Below are positions 1 through 9,024 of a stretch of 64,000 nucleotides of DNA, piece after piece (the first letter of the stretch is position 1; each line of letters starts with the position of its first letter). This stretch comes from Nicotiana tabacum (lineage: Eukaryota > Streptophyta > Magnoliopsida > Solanales > Solanaceae): positions 69,817,026 through 69,881,025 of the forward strand of contig NC_134096.1 in the NCBI RefSeq assembly GCF_000715075.1, given 5' to 3'. The position numbers and the translations under genes are program-made. A model generated the notes under the pieces. That model had not been told where the DNA came from and did not search any database. It was given only the letters and a program-made list of their open reading frames with translations.

Positions 1-347
1 ATATTTTGATCTGCCTCTTCTTCGATCCGGATTCCCAGTAAATCCTTGACTCGAATACAATGGAATTTCACACCTGACAAATCTTTCACTCTACCTCCTC
101 TTATTAAGACCACAGAATATTCCTACAAATTATGACCTTCACCTGGAATGTGAGCAAATATATCATGTTGATTGCTCAATCGTACTTTGGCTATCCTACG
201 TGGAGCTAAATTAGGTTTTTTCGGTGTTCTCGTTGAAACACACGGGCATACTCATTGCTTCTGGGGACATTGATCCAAAGCTCGAGTATGGTCTGTGCAT
301 CATTTTTCTTCTCTGCCATGATAAATCAATTGATTTAATGTAGGCAT
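1..347 (-). pseudogene. rps12: Mitochondrial ribosomal protein S12 (rps12), decayed and cut by window edge
   Basis: Reading the minus strand from ATG at 347 gives MPTLNQLI, the standard start of mitochondrial RPS12, and the alignment runs on to the window edge (about 115 of the usual 125 codons). The frame is broken by several in-frame stops: an expected Arg codon reads TGA at about codon 16, another TGA follows about 20 codons later, and a TAG lies past the middle. All fit transition mutations. Spacing to nad3 upstream is about 48 bp, as in mitochondrial nad3-rps12 units. In the organelle the product is a small-subunit decoding-site protein; this nuclear copy cannot make it. Confidence 0.9.
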
Positions 348-388
348 CGGTCTTTCCTTTATCCTTCCCCCCAATTTTTGTCCTCTTA

Positions 389-754
389 CTAGTGGTTACT
401 CCCGATCTGAAGCACCTTTTTTTTCCATTCATAGAGAGATCCAATCGTCAAAATCAATAAAAAGGCCATCATGGACCAAGATCCAAATGGATCAATCTTG
501 TTGGGAGGTACTGCCCAAGGAAAGCAAAAAGTTACTTTCGGATCAGTAATAATAAATAAAATAGAAACAAGATAAAATCTTATATCAAAATGATTTCTGG
601 CATCATCGGAAGGATCGAAACCACATTCGTAGGCCGACAATTTTTCTGGATAGGTCGAACTATTGGAAGAAAATAGAAAAGGAAGACTGAGTGGGAGCAA
701 AGAAACTAGCGGACTGATCACTACATAGATACAAATAGGGAAAAATTCTGACAT
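389..754 (-). pseudogene. nad3: Mitochondrial NADH dehydrogenase subunit 3 (nad3), NUMT copy
   Basis: The minus strand from ATG 754 encodes a recognisable complex I subunit 3, with the conserved loop SNSSTYPEKLSAYECGFDP and the motif FDIRFYLVSILFII. The usual plant protein is 118 residues. Here the frame stays open through nearly all of it, but an extra A in an A-run near the end shifts the last codons, so it ends at 389 and not at the ancestral stop near 396. Many Pro and Ser codons stand where the mature protein has Leu or Phe, as expected for an unedited mitochondrial gene that needs C-to-U editing. Other changes, such as DARSR to DARNH, look like nuclear decay. It lacks editing and a targeting peptide, so it is almost certainly non-functional. 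Confidence 0.9.
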
Positions 755-779
755 CACCAGAGAAAACTTAATTCTTTCG

Positions 780-2940
780 CTCCTTGCTGGCGGAGCGGCA
801 TACTAGAAGAAATTGAAAGATCGACGACGGAATGAAGAATGCTATTTTACGACAGCAGCACAACAAAGAAGAATCTTATGGGGCTTCCCTGTCGAGAATT
901 AAAAGTTCTTCTCTTAGAGAAGTATTTTCCTCGCTTAGAAAAGCGCTCCTTCTCTCAAGAGATTTTCATAACTCTCGTAACTCTAGGCGATGTTGCATTT
1001 CCAATCACGCTTGGTGGTTTAAGTTTATAAAGCCATGAAAATGATGCGCTTGAGTTCCTTTTAGATCTTGATAAAAAGGGGAATCATGCCTATCGGCATT
1101 TAGACTTTCTAAGACCTGGCATAGAGCAGGGTGATTGAATTCTAAGGGTTCTAGGTGCACTCTCAGTATGGAATCCAGGTCTTGTGGATCTATGAAGAAT
1201 TATGGATCCTCCCGACCATAAAAAAGGAGTTGATAGAGGGAGGAAATCTGCTCTAGAGTCGCAAAACACAATTTAGTATTGAGGACATCCCGCACCATGA
1301 CCTCGTACTCTCTCGGGGAGAGTCCCTGGGTTTATAGGCATAGTCATACGAATTCCACCCATTCTAGATCCTTATCCGGTTGATTCATATAGTGGAATAG
1401 TAGCTCCAGTTCATATGGGAGAATACCAAATAGGGAATGAAGTAAAATAGCATCAAACAAGTTAGCATAGATCCTTTATCCAAAAGTTACCAAGCAATAA
1501 AGACATATGAACCATTTCAGAATAGAAAGAGCCCGCTGTAACTTGGGCCTTATTATATAGTAGAAAAATAGTTTCACTTTTAAATCCAAAGGGAGATAGA
1601 ACCTAATAAGAATGAGGAAAAGGCATAACTAGAAGAAAAAAGTGAATTTATCCAGTTGAGACATTCTTGATTGATTGAGACAAAACGATTCTCTCAATAC
1701 AGCTTAACTCCGTCAAGCCTGTACGAGTAGTAAGGAAGTATAGAGCACGTTGGTTGGTTGTTGACCAACGGAAAGCATGGGAGAAAGATGCAAAAATAAA
1801 AAATGGCTAAAAAACAAGACGAAGTAATTTCATATATATAAAGAGCGGAACACTGAACACGAACCTAATATCAAAGAACTAAAGAGGAAGCTAGTCGATC
1901 ATTCAACAGCAGGAATCTACCCTAGGATCCAACCTGCCAGCTTTCTTCTCTTATGATATTTCAAATAGCAAGAAAGAGAAATAATGGGGAATATAATGGA
2001 GCGGACTAATACTCTATTCGACTAGAGGAAGAATCGTTATTAAATAGGATGCCTCCCAAGCGCCGAGGGGCTAACCGTCATATTCTCAATCGACTTTGCC
2101 TCGCTGCATCCTTTCATTTAGTATTCCTTACATCTATTCTCCAATCACCCGAAAGCAACGGTGAGGCGGACATTGATTTTGCATAAAGGTTGGCTGCCTT
2201 GCAGGATCGCTTGCCTAGTTCACCGGTACTAGGCTATGAGAGGATCAATATCGGCTCCAATGTAAAGCAAGCCTTGTGAATGATGGTGGCTCCATATGAG
2301 TAGACGTAGGCCCTGAAACCATAACAAAGAAAAGACAATTACAGGGAGGACATACATGTTCTCGGGCGAGTGCGGACTCGGTTAATAAACAAGATCATCA
2401 ATATAGTAATAGGATGCATCTGCTGAAGGCAAGACTCATGTAACAACAAGCTAGACCAAAGCTCAGCCGTAGTTGGTTTTGGTCGTTGAAGCTTCACCGT
2501 AGTGACAAAGCTTTCAAGTCCGAAGGCAGGCCAACAAGAAGGAATGTAAACATATCAGATTGGGACACTGGTGCATTGATTGATGCCAAGGAGTCACAAC
2601 TGTTCTTGAATGTACGAAGGTAAGCCGCCATAAACTGATTTCCTTTCTTCTCTCTTTCACTATCATGTTCCTCACTAACCCGAAAGGGTTTCTTTAAACC
2701 ATACTTTGGGGAGGGGATCTTTGAACCTTGTTTGAGCTTCTCTTCCCCTTTCTAGACAAGAAAGGAGAAGGGGAAGGGGAACTCCTTTCTTTTTATTTTT
2801 ACTTACATACGAGAATCTAGGTCTAGCCTCGCTTGCATTCAGTTATCAAGGGGGATGTATACTCTTTCGTTTACATACGCAAGCTCCCGATTAGTTGTAA
2901 CACTTCTGTGCAATATCCAACACATATTAAAGCAATTAAC
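780..2940. other. Mitochondrial-type intergenic DNA, no gene recognised
   Basis: About 2.2 kb of mixed-composition DNA continues the organellar insertion. It holds many short GA-rich and CT-rich tracts typical of plant mitochondrial spacers. The longest open frames (832-1038 and 839-1030, plus) are 60-70 codons and resemble nothing I know. No tRNA cloverleaf was recognised by eye; a tRNA scan would be the decisive test. Confidence 0.6.
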
Positions 2941-3458
2941 GGCCAAGAATCAACAGAGTAGCCTACGGATTGGTACCCGGTGACACGGTAAAGGTTGAAC
3001 CATCAACAACTCTAAGTGCCCCAGTCTTAAGTTCCTATCAACCACTTTCCCAACAAGGCAGCCGCCATGGTAATACAATATTGTGGTCACAACGACAGAA
3101 CTATCCCATCAGAAAATCATTGGATAGATCAGCAGGCAATGAAGGTCCAACATACCCGAAATATATAGGACCAAACTCTTGTTGGTACTTGAATTCCTAC
3201 ATGGAGCGGCTTTGTTGTACATCATGAATCTTTCTGTTCACACACCTCTCCACATCCATCACCAGGATTTCGGAAGTAATGAAACCTGACTATTGGGTTA
3301 ACCTTAACATCAGTTGATGCTAGTCTGAGAGAACCAGCAGAGAGGGGGCCAACAATCTTTTCCATCAGGGTTGCCACAGTAAAATATACCGGAGAGGGGG
3401 AACTCCTAACAAAAGCACCATGAGACGGGGCTTTTCTCCCAAACATCTCCTTCTGCAC
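2941..3458 (-). pseudogene. GMC oxidoreductase fragment (HOTHEAD / mandelonitrile lyase-like), C-terminal part
   Basis: On the minus strand 3458-3222 reads a stretch with MEKIVGPLSAGSLRLAS then VNPIVRFHYF, which matches the C-terminal substrate-binding region of plant GMC flavoenzymes of the HOTHEAD/mandelonitrile lyase type. A GATG duplication near 3265 shifts the frame. The match continues in another frame with VERCVNR, KIHDVQQSRSM, a stop and GYVGPSLPADLS, then after further breaks YYHGGCLVGKVV (the active-site His region), ALRVVDGSTF and PGTNP (the conserved C-terminal loop). At least three stops and two frameshifts make it dead. GMC genes of this type are nuclear, so its place inside mitochondrial-type DNA is odd. 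The N-terminal FAD-binding half is absent. Confidence 0.82.
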
Positions 3459-6400
3459 GAGTGGCTATCGCGCCTAACCTTTGAAATTGAGCTGCTTCTC
3501 TCTCTTGTTCCTTATCTGGTTCCGGCCAGTGGCTTGGAAGCAAGCTACCCGCGCTATATAGAAGGAGAAGAGCAGCAAGATTGAAGAAGCTTGTTCAAAG
3601 CTAAGGTATCAATCGTCTTTCTTTCCGTCTTTTTTTCTGGCAGGGGAAGATTCCTTAGATTAAGAAAAGGTTGGTAGGCCCTTAGTCCATTCCCGGTGAT
3701 CCTCTTCTGGTCAATTGCTTGGGGTTTCGGATCATTGCTCTCTCTTTTAGTCGTATCAGGTGCATCGGATTTGATTTGACTTTCCTTGTCCGTATAGTCA
3801 ATAATCGATGTAAGAAAGATTCTTCTATGATAAGTGGTCCATTCCACCTTAAGAAGTATCCCATTATATTAGGTTTCCTGTAGAGTGAGGGCCTCTTCTT
3901 CCTGCCTTTTCTGTAAGAGACTTTCTTTCTTGCCTGAGTATGGGTCTACCTGCCTTATTCTTAGATGCCTTACCCTTCCTTATCCTGAATCTTGGTATTC
4001 TTAGATTCTGGTTCCCCAGCCGACTGTTGAATCTCTTTTTGCCTTAGTGTGCGAGACAACAGAGGGGAAACTTAGCCTTCTTCTCCCTTGCGGATCTATT
4101 ACAACTAGCGATTCTGATAAACATTATAATAGAAATTAGGGCTAATTCAATAGAAATCGGTCGTACCTAGCCTCAATTCACGTCGCAATCATTGTCCAAT
4201 GATTCATGAAAACATGCAAAGAGTAGAGTTGGTGCATCTGATCTTTCTTCTTCAGTGCCAGGCATAAAGAACTAGCACAAAGAGCAGGGGATGAATCTTT
4301 ATCGACTTCCTTATGAATAACTTGGATAACATCTTTATGGACATCTGAGAGAGGTTCTTTCTACTAGTGCTCCTCCCCTTGCTAATGATAGTGCAACTTT
4401 GAAAGTTGTTAAAGCAAGGATTCGATACCCCTTTTCTTATTAATTAATAATTAGCATTCTCTGATCGGCCTAATCTCGTAATACATGGCTATGTCCCTGA
4501 CCTGAGACTAATGCAATCAGTTCCTTCCTCCGCCTTCTCTTTCGACATTCGTCAATCGGAGAGGACAGCTGAATGAGTCTGAACCTTAATTTAAAGATAG
4601 AAGGAAGACCCCGGTGGACTTAATTAGGAGCATGGGCAAACCTTCGCGCACAAGATAACAATGACAGGAGATTGACCGGTCGGGGTCGAGTGATCCTCAA
4701 GGTTTAGGGCTCCTTCTACTGTTACGACTACCTCTCTTCTCTTCTCTTTTAGAAAGGTAAAGGACCACCAGAGAGGCAAGTGCTTTCATGAATGCGGTAA
4801 ACCAATCAATCTTTTCGTTACATATCGGGGACAGGGAACCAGCCCAGCGAACTCGATTTCCCGAAGAAAAGAGAGGGCGCTCTTCTAATATTTAGCTCCT
4901 AGCTGCTCTACCTCTCTATTTTCAAAAGCCCTGCTCACTTATAGCCCTATAACCAAGCAGGCAGGCGAGACATCAGAGCAGCTGTAGAATGGAGATTGCA
5001 ATTCCATTTTTTTATATGAAAGGGGTGGCATGTGAAACCAACAATCCCATATTGTGGAATAAGAGCAATGGCACTTGCGGAAATAGGCTTTGAGGAATGA
5101 ACTGATTAAACTAAGGAACTGAACTAATGGACGAGGAGGAATAATAAGTCAATCTTTGTCGGAATCGAAAGCTTGAAAACTAATCACATGATCGGCAATG
5201 AGCATAAACCCTAAAACAAGATTCACGCATTCTTTATTCCTCACGTAGGCATGAAGGGGAGACCCCATAGATAGGAATCAGATTTCTGAATGGGAAAGCA
5301 TTTTTAGTCGGCCTATACGCTGACTCTGAATCAAAGATTTACTCACTGCCAACAAAAACATACTATATTTACTAGTTTAAATCGATTCACTAAGCTAGTT
5401 AAAAGCCTTATTACTTACGCAATTCCACCAGTGTGTAATACATCCAACATTCTCAATATTAAATGCTTTTGGCAAGCCAGAGCACGACTTCTCTATGGGA
5501 ACCCCCCGGTAAAGGAGACTTGTTTAGTCAAATAGGCTTCTAATAAGAAATTATCTCATTCATTACTTATGCAATGACTTTCTTTTTCGTAGCGTCAACC
5601 TTACCTTTATATCTCTCTCGTCTAGTCGAGATTCCCTAAGAGAAAGGGATCAAATCTGTAGTTGTAGTTTCTATACGTCAATCCAATCTCGCTTCCATTC
5701 TGAGGAACGATTCTTGAATAACAGGCTAAGAATAGTCTTATAAGTCCTTGTCTGTTATGTATGCTCCAGTAAGAAAGTCCCTTACTTCGAATAGTAAGGA
5801 TTTTCATTTTAGGCAAGCAAGCTGCAGCGCGAGTACCATTTTTTTTACTTTTGCTGCAACAGAGGAGATTTCCATTGGACTAGTTAAAAGACTTAAATAA
5901 CACACCAGGTTTACAAAAGAAAAAGTTCACGTAGAGAAAAGAGATTAGACTAGTCATTGCACTAGTAACGTCTACGAGCCTCCCGCTTCGGTACCATCTC
6001 CTTTTTTACCAGCCGAGCTGCCCTGTCAACCCTTTGCGGCGCTTGCTTCCTAGTTAGAACTCACACAGTGCAAACATAAATGAGAACTAAGCATAGTATG
6101 ACTCCCTAGCATACAGAGCAAGAGTAAGCTACTTCACTCGAGAAGAAGAAATAGGCTAACGATCGGCTAAGATAAGGATGCCTCCTCTCTTTCCAAGCTA
6201 GCTCCGATGCAACTGGTATCGAATTAACTCTTGGGGATATCATAGGTAAGAAGGAATCCAATGTTGGAGAAAGTGAATGAATCATAAGAGGTTATTAAAA
6301 AAGCTCTGTTGCTTGCCCGAGTAGGGGAAGGGATTGACCTAAGGCAAGGTTTACTTATCCCACTCTAGTGCTGGTAGGAAGCCTCCTTTCGAGTAGCCTC

Positions 6401-6645
6401 ATAAGTCAGACCGGTTCCAACCATTCTTGCTAAGGCTCCTAGCGAAAGATCAAACTTAAGAGTAAGAAAAATTTCTTGTCTTAGATTTAGATAGCAGTTG
6501 CAAGTTTAAAGACTAGCAGCGAGGGGAAGACCTTTGTAGAGAAGTTTAGACAGGTTAACTCCTTTTTCGAGAATTCTTTATAGAAAGAAGAGAGGGAGTA
6601 CATCGAAAAAATACTTGTATCGAATCAGCCCCTATAACACATCTG
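3459..6645. other. Mitochondrial-type DNA without recognised genes
   Basis: This is the rest of the organellar insertion, with only short open frames (for example 3554-3847 and 5622-5816, both minus), none with a family I can name. Many stretches resemble the anonymous spacers of angiosperm mitochondrial genomes. A search against Nicotiana mitochondrial genomes would show whether it is one contiguous transfer or several joined pieces. Confidence 0.55.
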
Positions 6646-7246
6646 CTTTGGACCATGCGGATCCAATTATTTTTAAAAACCGATCAAATTTGGTTTGGTT
6701 TTGGTTTTAATAAAAAAATAACCGAAAAAATCGAACCAAACCGACTATAAAAGTAGCTATTTAAATTTATTATTACACCTATATATTTGTATATATTTTT
6801 ATATAAAGTTTCTGAAATTTTATGGTACATATTAGTCATTTGTATTTTTAGTCTAATTCTTTGCTATTATAATAATCTAATTCTTTGCCTTCTAGTTTGA
6901 TTGGTAGTTTTCTTTTGTTAAGTACAATAATTTATTTTATGTAACCAATTTTTAATTAAGTACTTAAATTATTCATCATTGTTTGAGTCAATTATCATCA
7001 ATATATCTTGGTAAATTTCTCAAAGAGCAATTAGTTTGATAGCGTTATGTTGAAAATGTGGTCGTCGGAATATGTTTTTGATAGTGTATGTCTCATATTT
7101 AAGAAAAACCAATAAATAACCGAAAAAACGACAAAAATCGAATCGATAAAAAACCGACTTAATTGATTTGGTTTGGTTCCAATATTTAAAAAACCGACTT
7201 ACTTGGTTTGGTTTCTTTTTAAGAATAAACCGACTCAAACCGAACC
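6646..7246. mobile_element. Short non-autonomous TIR-like element (AACCGAACC type)
   Basis: The segment has mirrored ends rich in GGTTTGGTT and its complement: the left side runs AAAAACCGATC then TTTGGTTTGG, and the right side runs CCGACTCAAACCGAACC. The middle is very AT-rich and non-coding. A motif of about 30 bp (ACACATCTGCTTT, GACCATGCGGATCCAA) stands at 6646 and again at 7251, so the element is bracketed by direct copies. Such A/C- and G/T-rich ended elements are common in Solanaceae. The superfamily is uncertain. Confidence 0.5.
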
Positions 7247-7546
7247 ATGAACACATCTGCTTTAGACCATGCGGATCCAAGTCTATAGTTGGGCCTGACC
7301 GGGTTTATTTTTTAATTTAATATTAATATATACTATATAAATAGAACAATATAATTTTTATTTTAATGTTTGTAAATTTGTAACTTATAAATAAATATGA
7401 ACACATCTGCTTTAGACCATGCGGATCCAAGTCTATAGTTGGGCCTGACCGGGTTTATTTTTTAATTTAATATTAATATATACTATATAAATAGAACAAT
7501 ATAATTTTTATTTTAATGTTTGTAAATTTGTAACTTATAAATAAAT
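7247..7546. repeat. 150-bp tandem duplication, two copies
   Basis: Two adjacent, essentially identical 150-bp units (7247-7396 and 7397-7546) each start ATGAACACATCTGC and end TTATAAATAAAT. The first 30 bp of the unit also occurs alone at 6646-6675. The near identity points to a recent duplication. Confidence 0.9.
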
Positions 7547-7911
7547 AATTTAAAGACCAAAATTTAAAAAGTTTGTGTGAAATGAATTTCAACTGAAAAA
7601 GAAAGAAATTCAAGCTAGCATACCACCGTCAACACTAGCGTTCACTTTATCTTAATGATCATAATACATAATTCAAAGTGACGAGAGAAATAGTATTCCA
7701 ACCAAAAAAGAAAATAAAAACAAAAACAGAGGAGGAGTAGAAACAAAGAAGAGATTCTTCTAAAACTAAATCTGACACACTTACACACACATAATTTACG
7801 TAGAGCAAAACAAAAACGATAACACACAGAAACAGACAAAATAAAAGAAAAAGAGAAAACAGAACAGAACTAGGAGTAATTTACAATCAAAGGCCACTCA
7901 AACAGTTTCTA

Positions 7912-7917
7912 TTTATT
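7912..7917 (-). terminator. Possible AATAAA polyadenylation signal of the DeSI-like gene
   Basis: A canonical AATAAA lies on the minus strand about 38 nt beyond the stop codon at 7955. It is the nearest such hexamer downstream of the gene. The 3' region from 7954 to about 7550 has no other recognised content. Confidence 0.45.
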
Positions 7918-7954
7918 ATCTCCCAACAAAGAAATTCTGTTTCCTAGTGCAAAC

Positions 7955-8833
7955 TCAGGCATGCATGGCTACGCGCTTGTCGTCGGTGTGAATAACAGTA
8001 CTCGGCTCCTCATCTTTGTGGACTACAGTAGTACTCTCGTCGTCGCTCTCTATAACATGGGACTTGTCATCATCTTTGTGGATAACAGGTTCATCTTCTT
8101 CAGCTGGTTCTTCAACTATTTGGATAGAAGGCCGCTCTTCAATGGCTTTGATAACAGGCAGCTGGTGGTTGACATGCTCATCATCATCTTCATTTTGTAT
8201 AACAGGAGCTGAAACTGTGAAGTTTTCAGTGAAATAGTTGATGTTGATTATATTAAATTCACAAGGGGTAGCTTTTACTGATTTAGTACTACTGGATTTA
8301 TTCTTGGAACCACTCCCGAAAGCGAAATCAATAGGATTCCATACACGTTTTAGTGCTTCGTCTTTAGCTTTAAGCAGAGTACCTGCTGCATCCTTTGCAG
8401 CATCTGCTATGTTAGTAACCCTGTTAACCCAACCGGGGAGCTTAGGTACCCCAAGTCTTTCTAACAACTCGTTGCTGAAATGCTTCGAGTTTCTTGACAC
8501 GAAGTTGTACTTGTTGCCTGGCCACGAGTCGCTGAGCTCCTTTAAAATTTTGTTGACTTTTGAAGGGGAACACTCTGTTCTGCCGAGTATAATTTTCTCG
8601 CGAATGGTGTAGCTAGGGTTCTTACCAGCGGGGCAACTGAAAACGCCGCTGCCTTTGTTGGTGTGGCCGTAAGCCCATTCGTCGTTGCCGTAAACTTGGA
8701 CGGCGGTGTGGAAGAGGCCGCCGAAATTGATGCCATCTTTGAGGAGGTTGTTCATTTGGACCACGGCGAAGTTGTGAGCGTCGTGCCCACCACTTTTGTT
8801 CATGTCATAAACATAGAGGACTACTTCGGCCAT
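7955..8833 (-). CDS. DeSI/PPPDE-family protein lacking the catalytic cysteine, with acidic repeat tail
   Basis: This is one 292-codon exon. Residues 1-150 match the plant PPPDE (DeSI-like) thiol-peptidase fold, whose active members cleave SUMO or ubiquitin conjugates with a His-Cys pair. The His motif is intact (FHTAVQVYG, His42), as are GVFSCPAGKNP (64-74) and ERLGVPKLPGWVNR (125-138). The cysteine motif, normally RNCNHF, reads RNSKHF, so Ser116 (codon TCG at 8488-8486) replaces the nucleophile. Residues 205-292 are a low-complexity acidic tail with imperfect repeats of the type VIHKDD (DEPVIHKDDD, TTVVHKDEEP, STVIHTDDK). Arabidopsis relatives, as I recall, are split by introns, so this may be a retrocopy. 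It is probably an expressed, proteolytically dead regulator or a young pseudogene. The start is the first ATG of the homology. Confidence 0.85.
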   Translation of the reverse strand: MAEVVLYVYDMNKSGGHDAHNFAVVQMNNLLKDGINFGGLFHTAVQVYGNDEWAYGHTNKGSGVFSCPAGKNPSYTIREKIILGRTECSPSKVNKILKELSDSWPGNKYNFVSRNSKHFSNELLERLGVPKLPGWVNRVTNIADAAKDAAGTLLKAKDEALKRVWNPIDFAFGSGSKNKSSSTKSVKATPCEFNIININYFTENFTVSAPVIQNEDDDEHVNHQLPVIKAIEERPSIQIVEEPAEEDEPVIHKDDDKSHVIESDDESTTVVHKDEEPSTVIHTDDKRVAMHA

Positions 8834-9024
8834 GATCTAGCTATAAAGAGTATTGACAGTATTATTTTATTTTTTTCGTAATTTCTTTAGTCTTTGCAAC
8901 TCTCTTTCGTGGTGAATGCAAATAAATGAAGAGATGTCTAAGCTATTAATAAGGAGTGCTTTTCGCTTGGGAGCTTTTTCTTGCTCTATTTCTAGGCAGA
9001 TTTTTTGAGTTAACGTGGCGGGCC
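8834..9024. other. Upstream region of the DeSI-like gene
   Basis: This is the 190-bp space between the start codon at 8833 and the next transposon. It is AT-rich with T/A runs on the gene's coding strand. No clear TATA box at a standard distance could be chosen. Confidence 0.4.

Larger units (their letters stand above)
1..6645. other. Nuclear insertion of mitochondrial DNA (NUMT)
   Basis: This stretch is visibly richer in G and C than the AT-rich DNA after 6645 and lacks the nuclear repeats seen everywhere else. It carries nad3 followed closely by rps12 on the minus strand, an arrangement well known in angiosperm mitochondria. Both genes differ from the expected mitochondrial sequence mostly by C-to-T and G-to-A changes, including CGN and CAN codons turned into stops, which is the pattern of methylated nuclear DNA decaying. 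The right edge lies where the composition shifts, next to a repeat beginning ACACATCTGC at 6640-6650. Apart from the GMC fragment, I recognise no further genes. A chimeric assembly is an alternative, but the decay argues against live organelle DNA. Confidence 0.82.

Noticed and set aside
211..444. 77-codon minus-strand frame
   Set aside because: It runs through the nad3-rps12 junction in the wrong frame and needs a TTG start.
3554..3864. 97- and 60-codon minus-strand frames in the mitochondrial-type DNA
   Set aside because: No family resemblance and overlapping each other; not supportable as genes.
7961..8881. Several plus-strand frames and one extra minus-strand frame overlapping the DeSI-like gene
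   Set aside because: They are shadows of the minus-strand coding region, without any recognisable domain.
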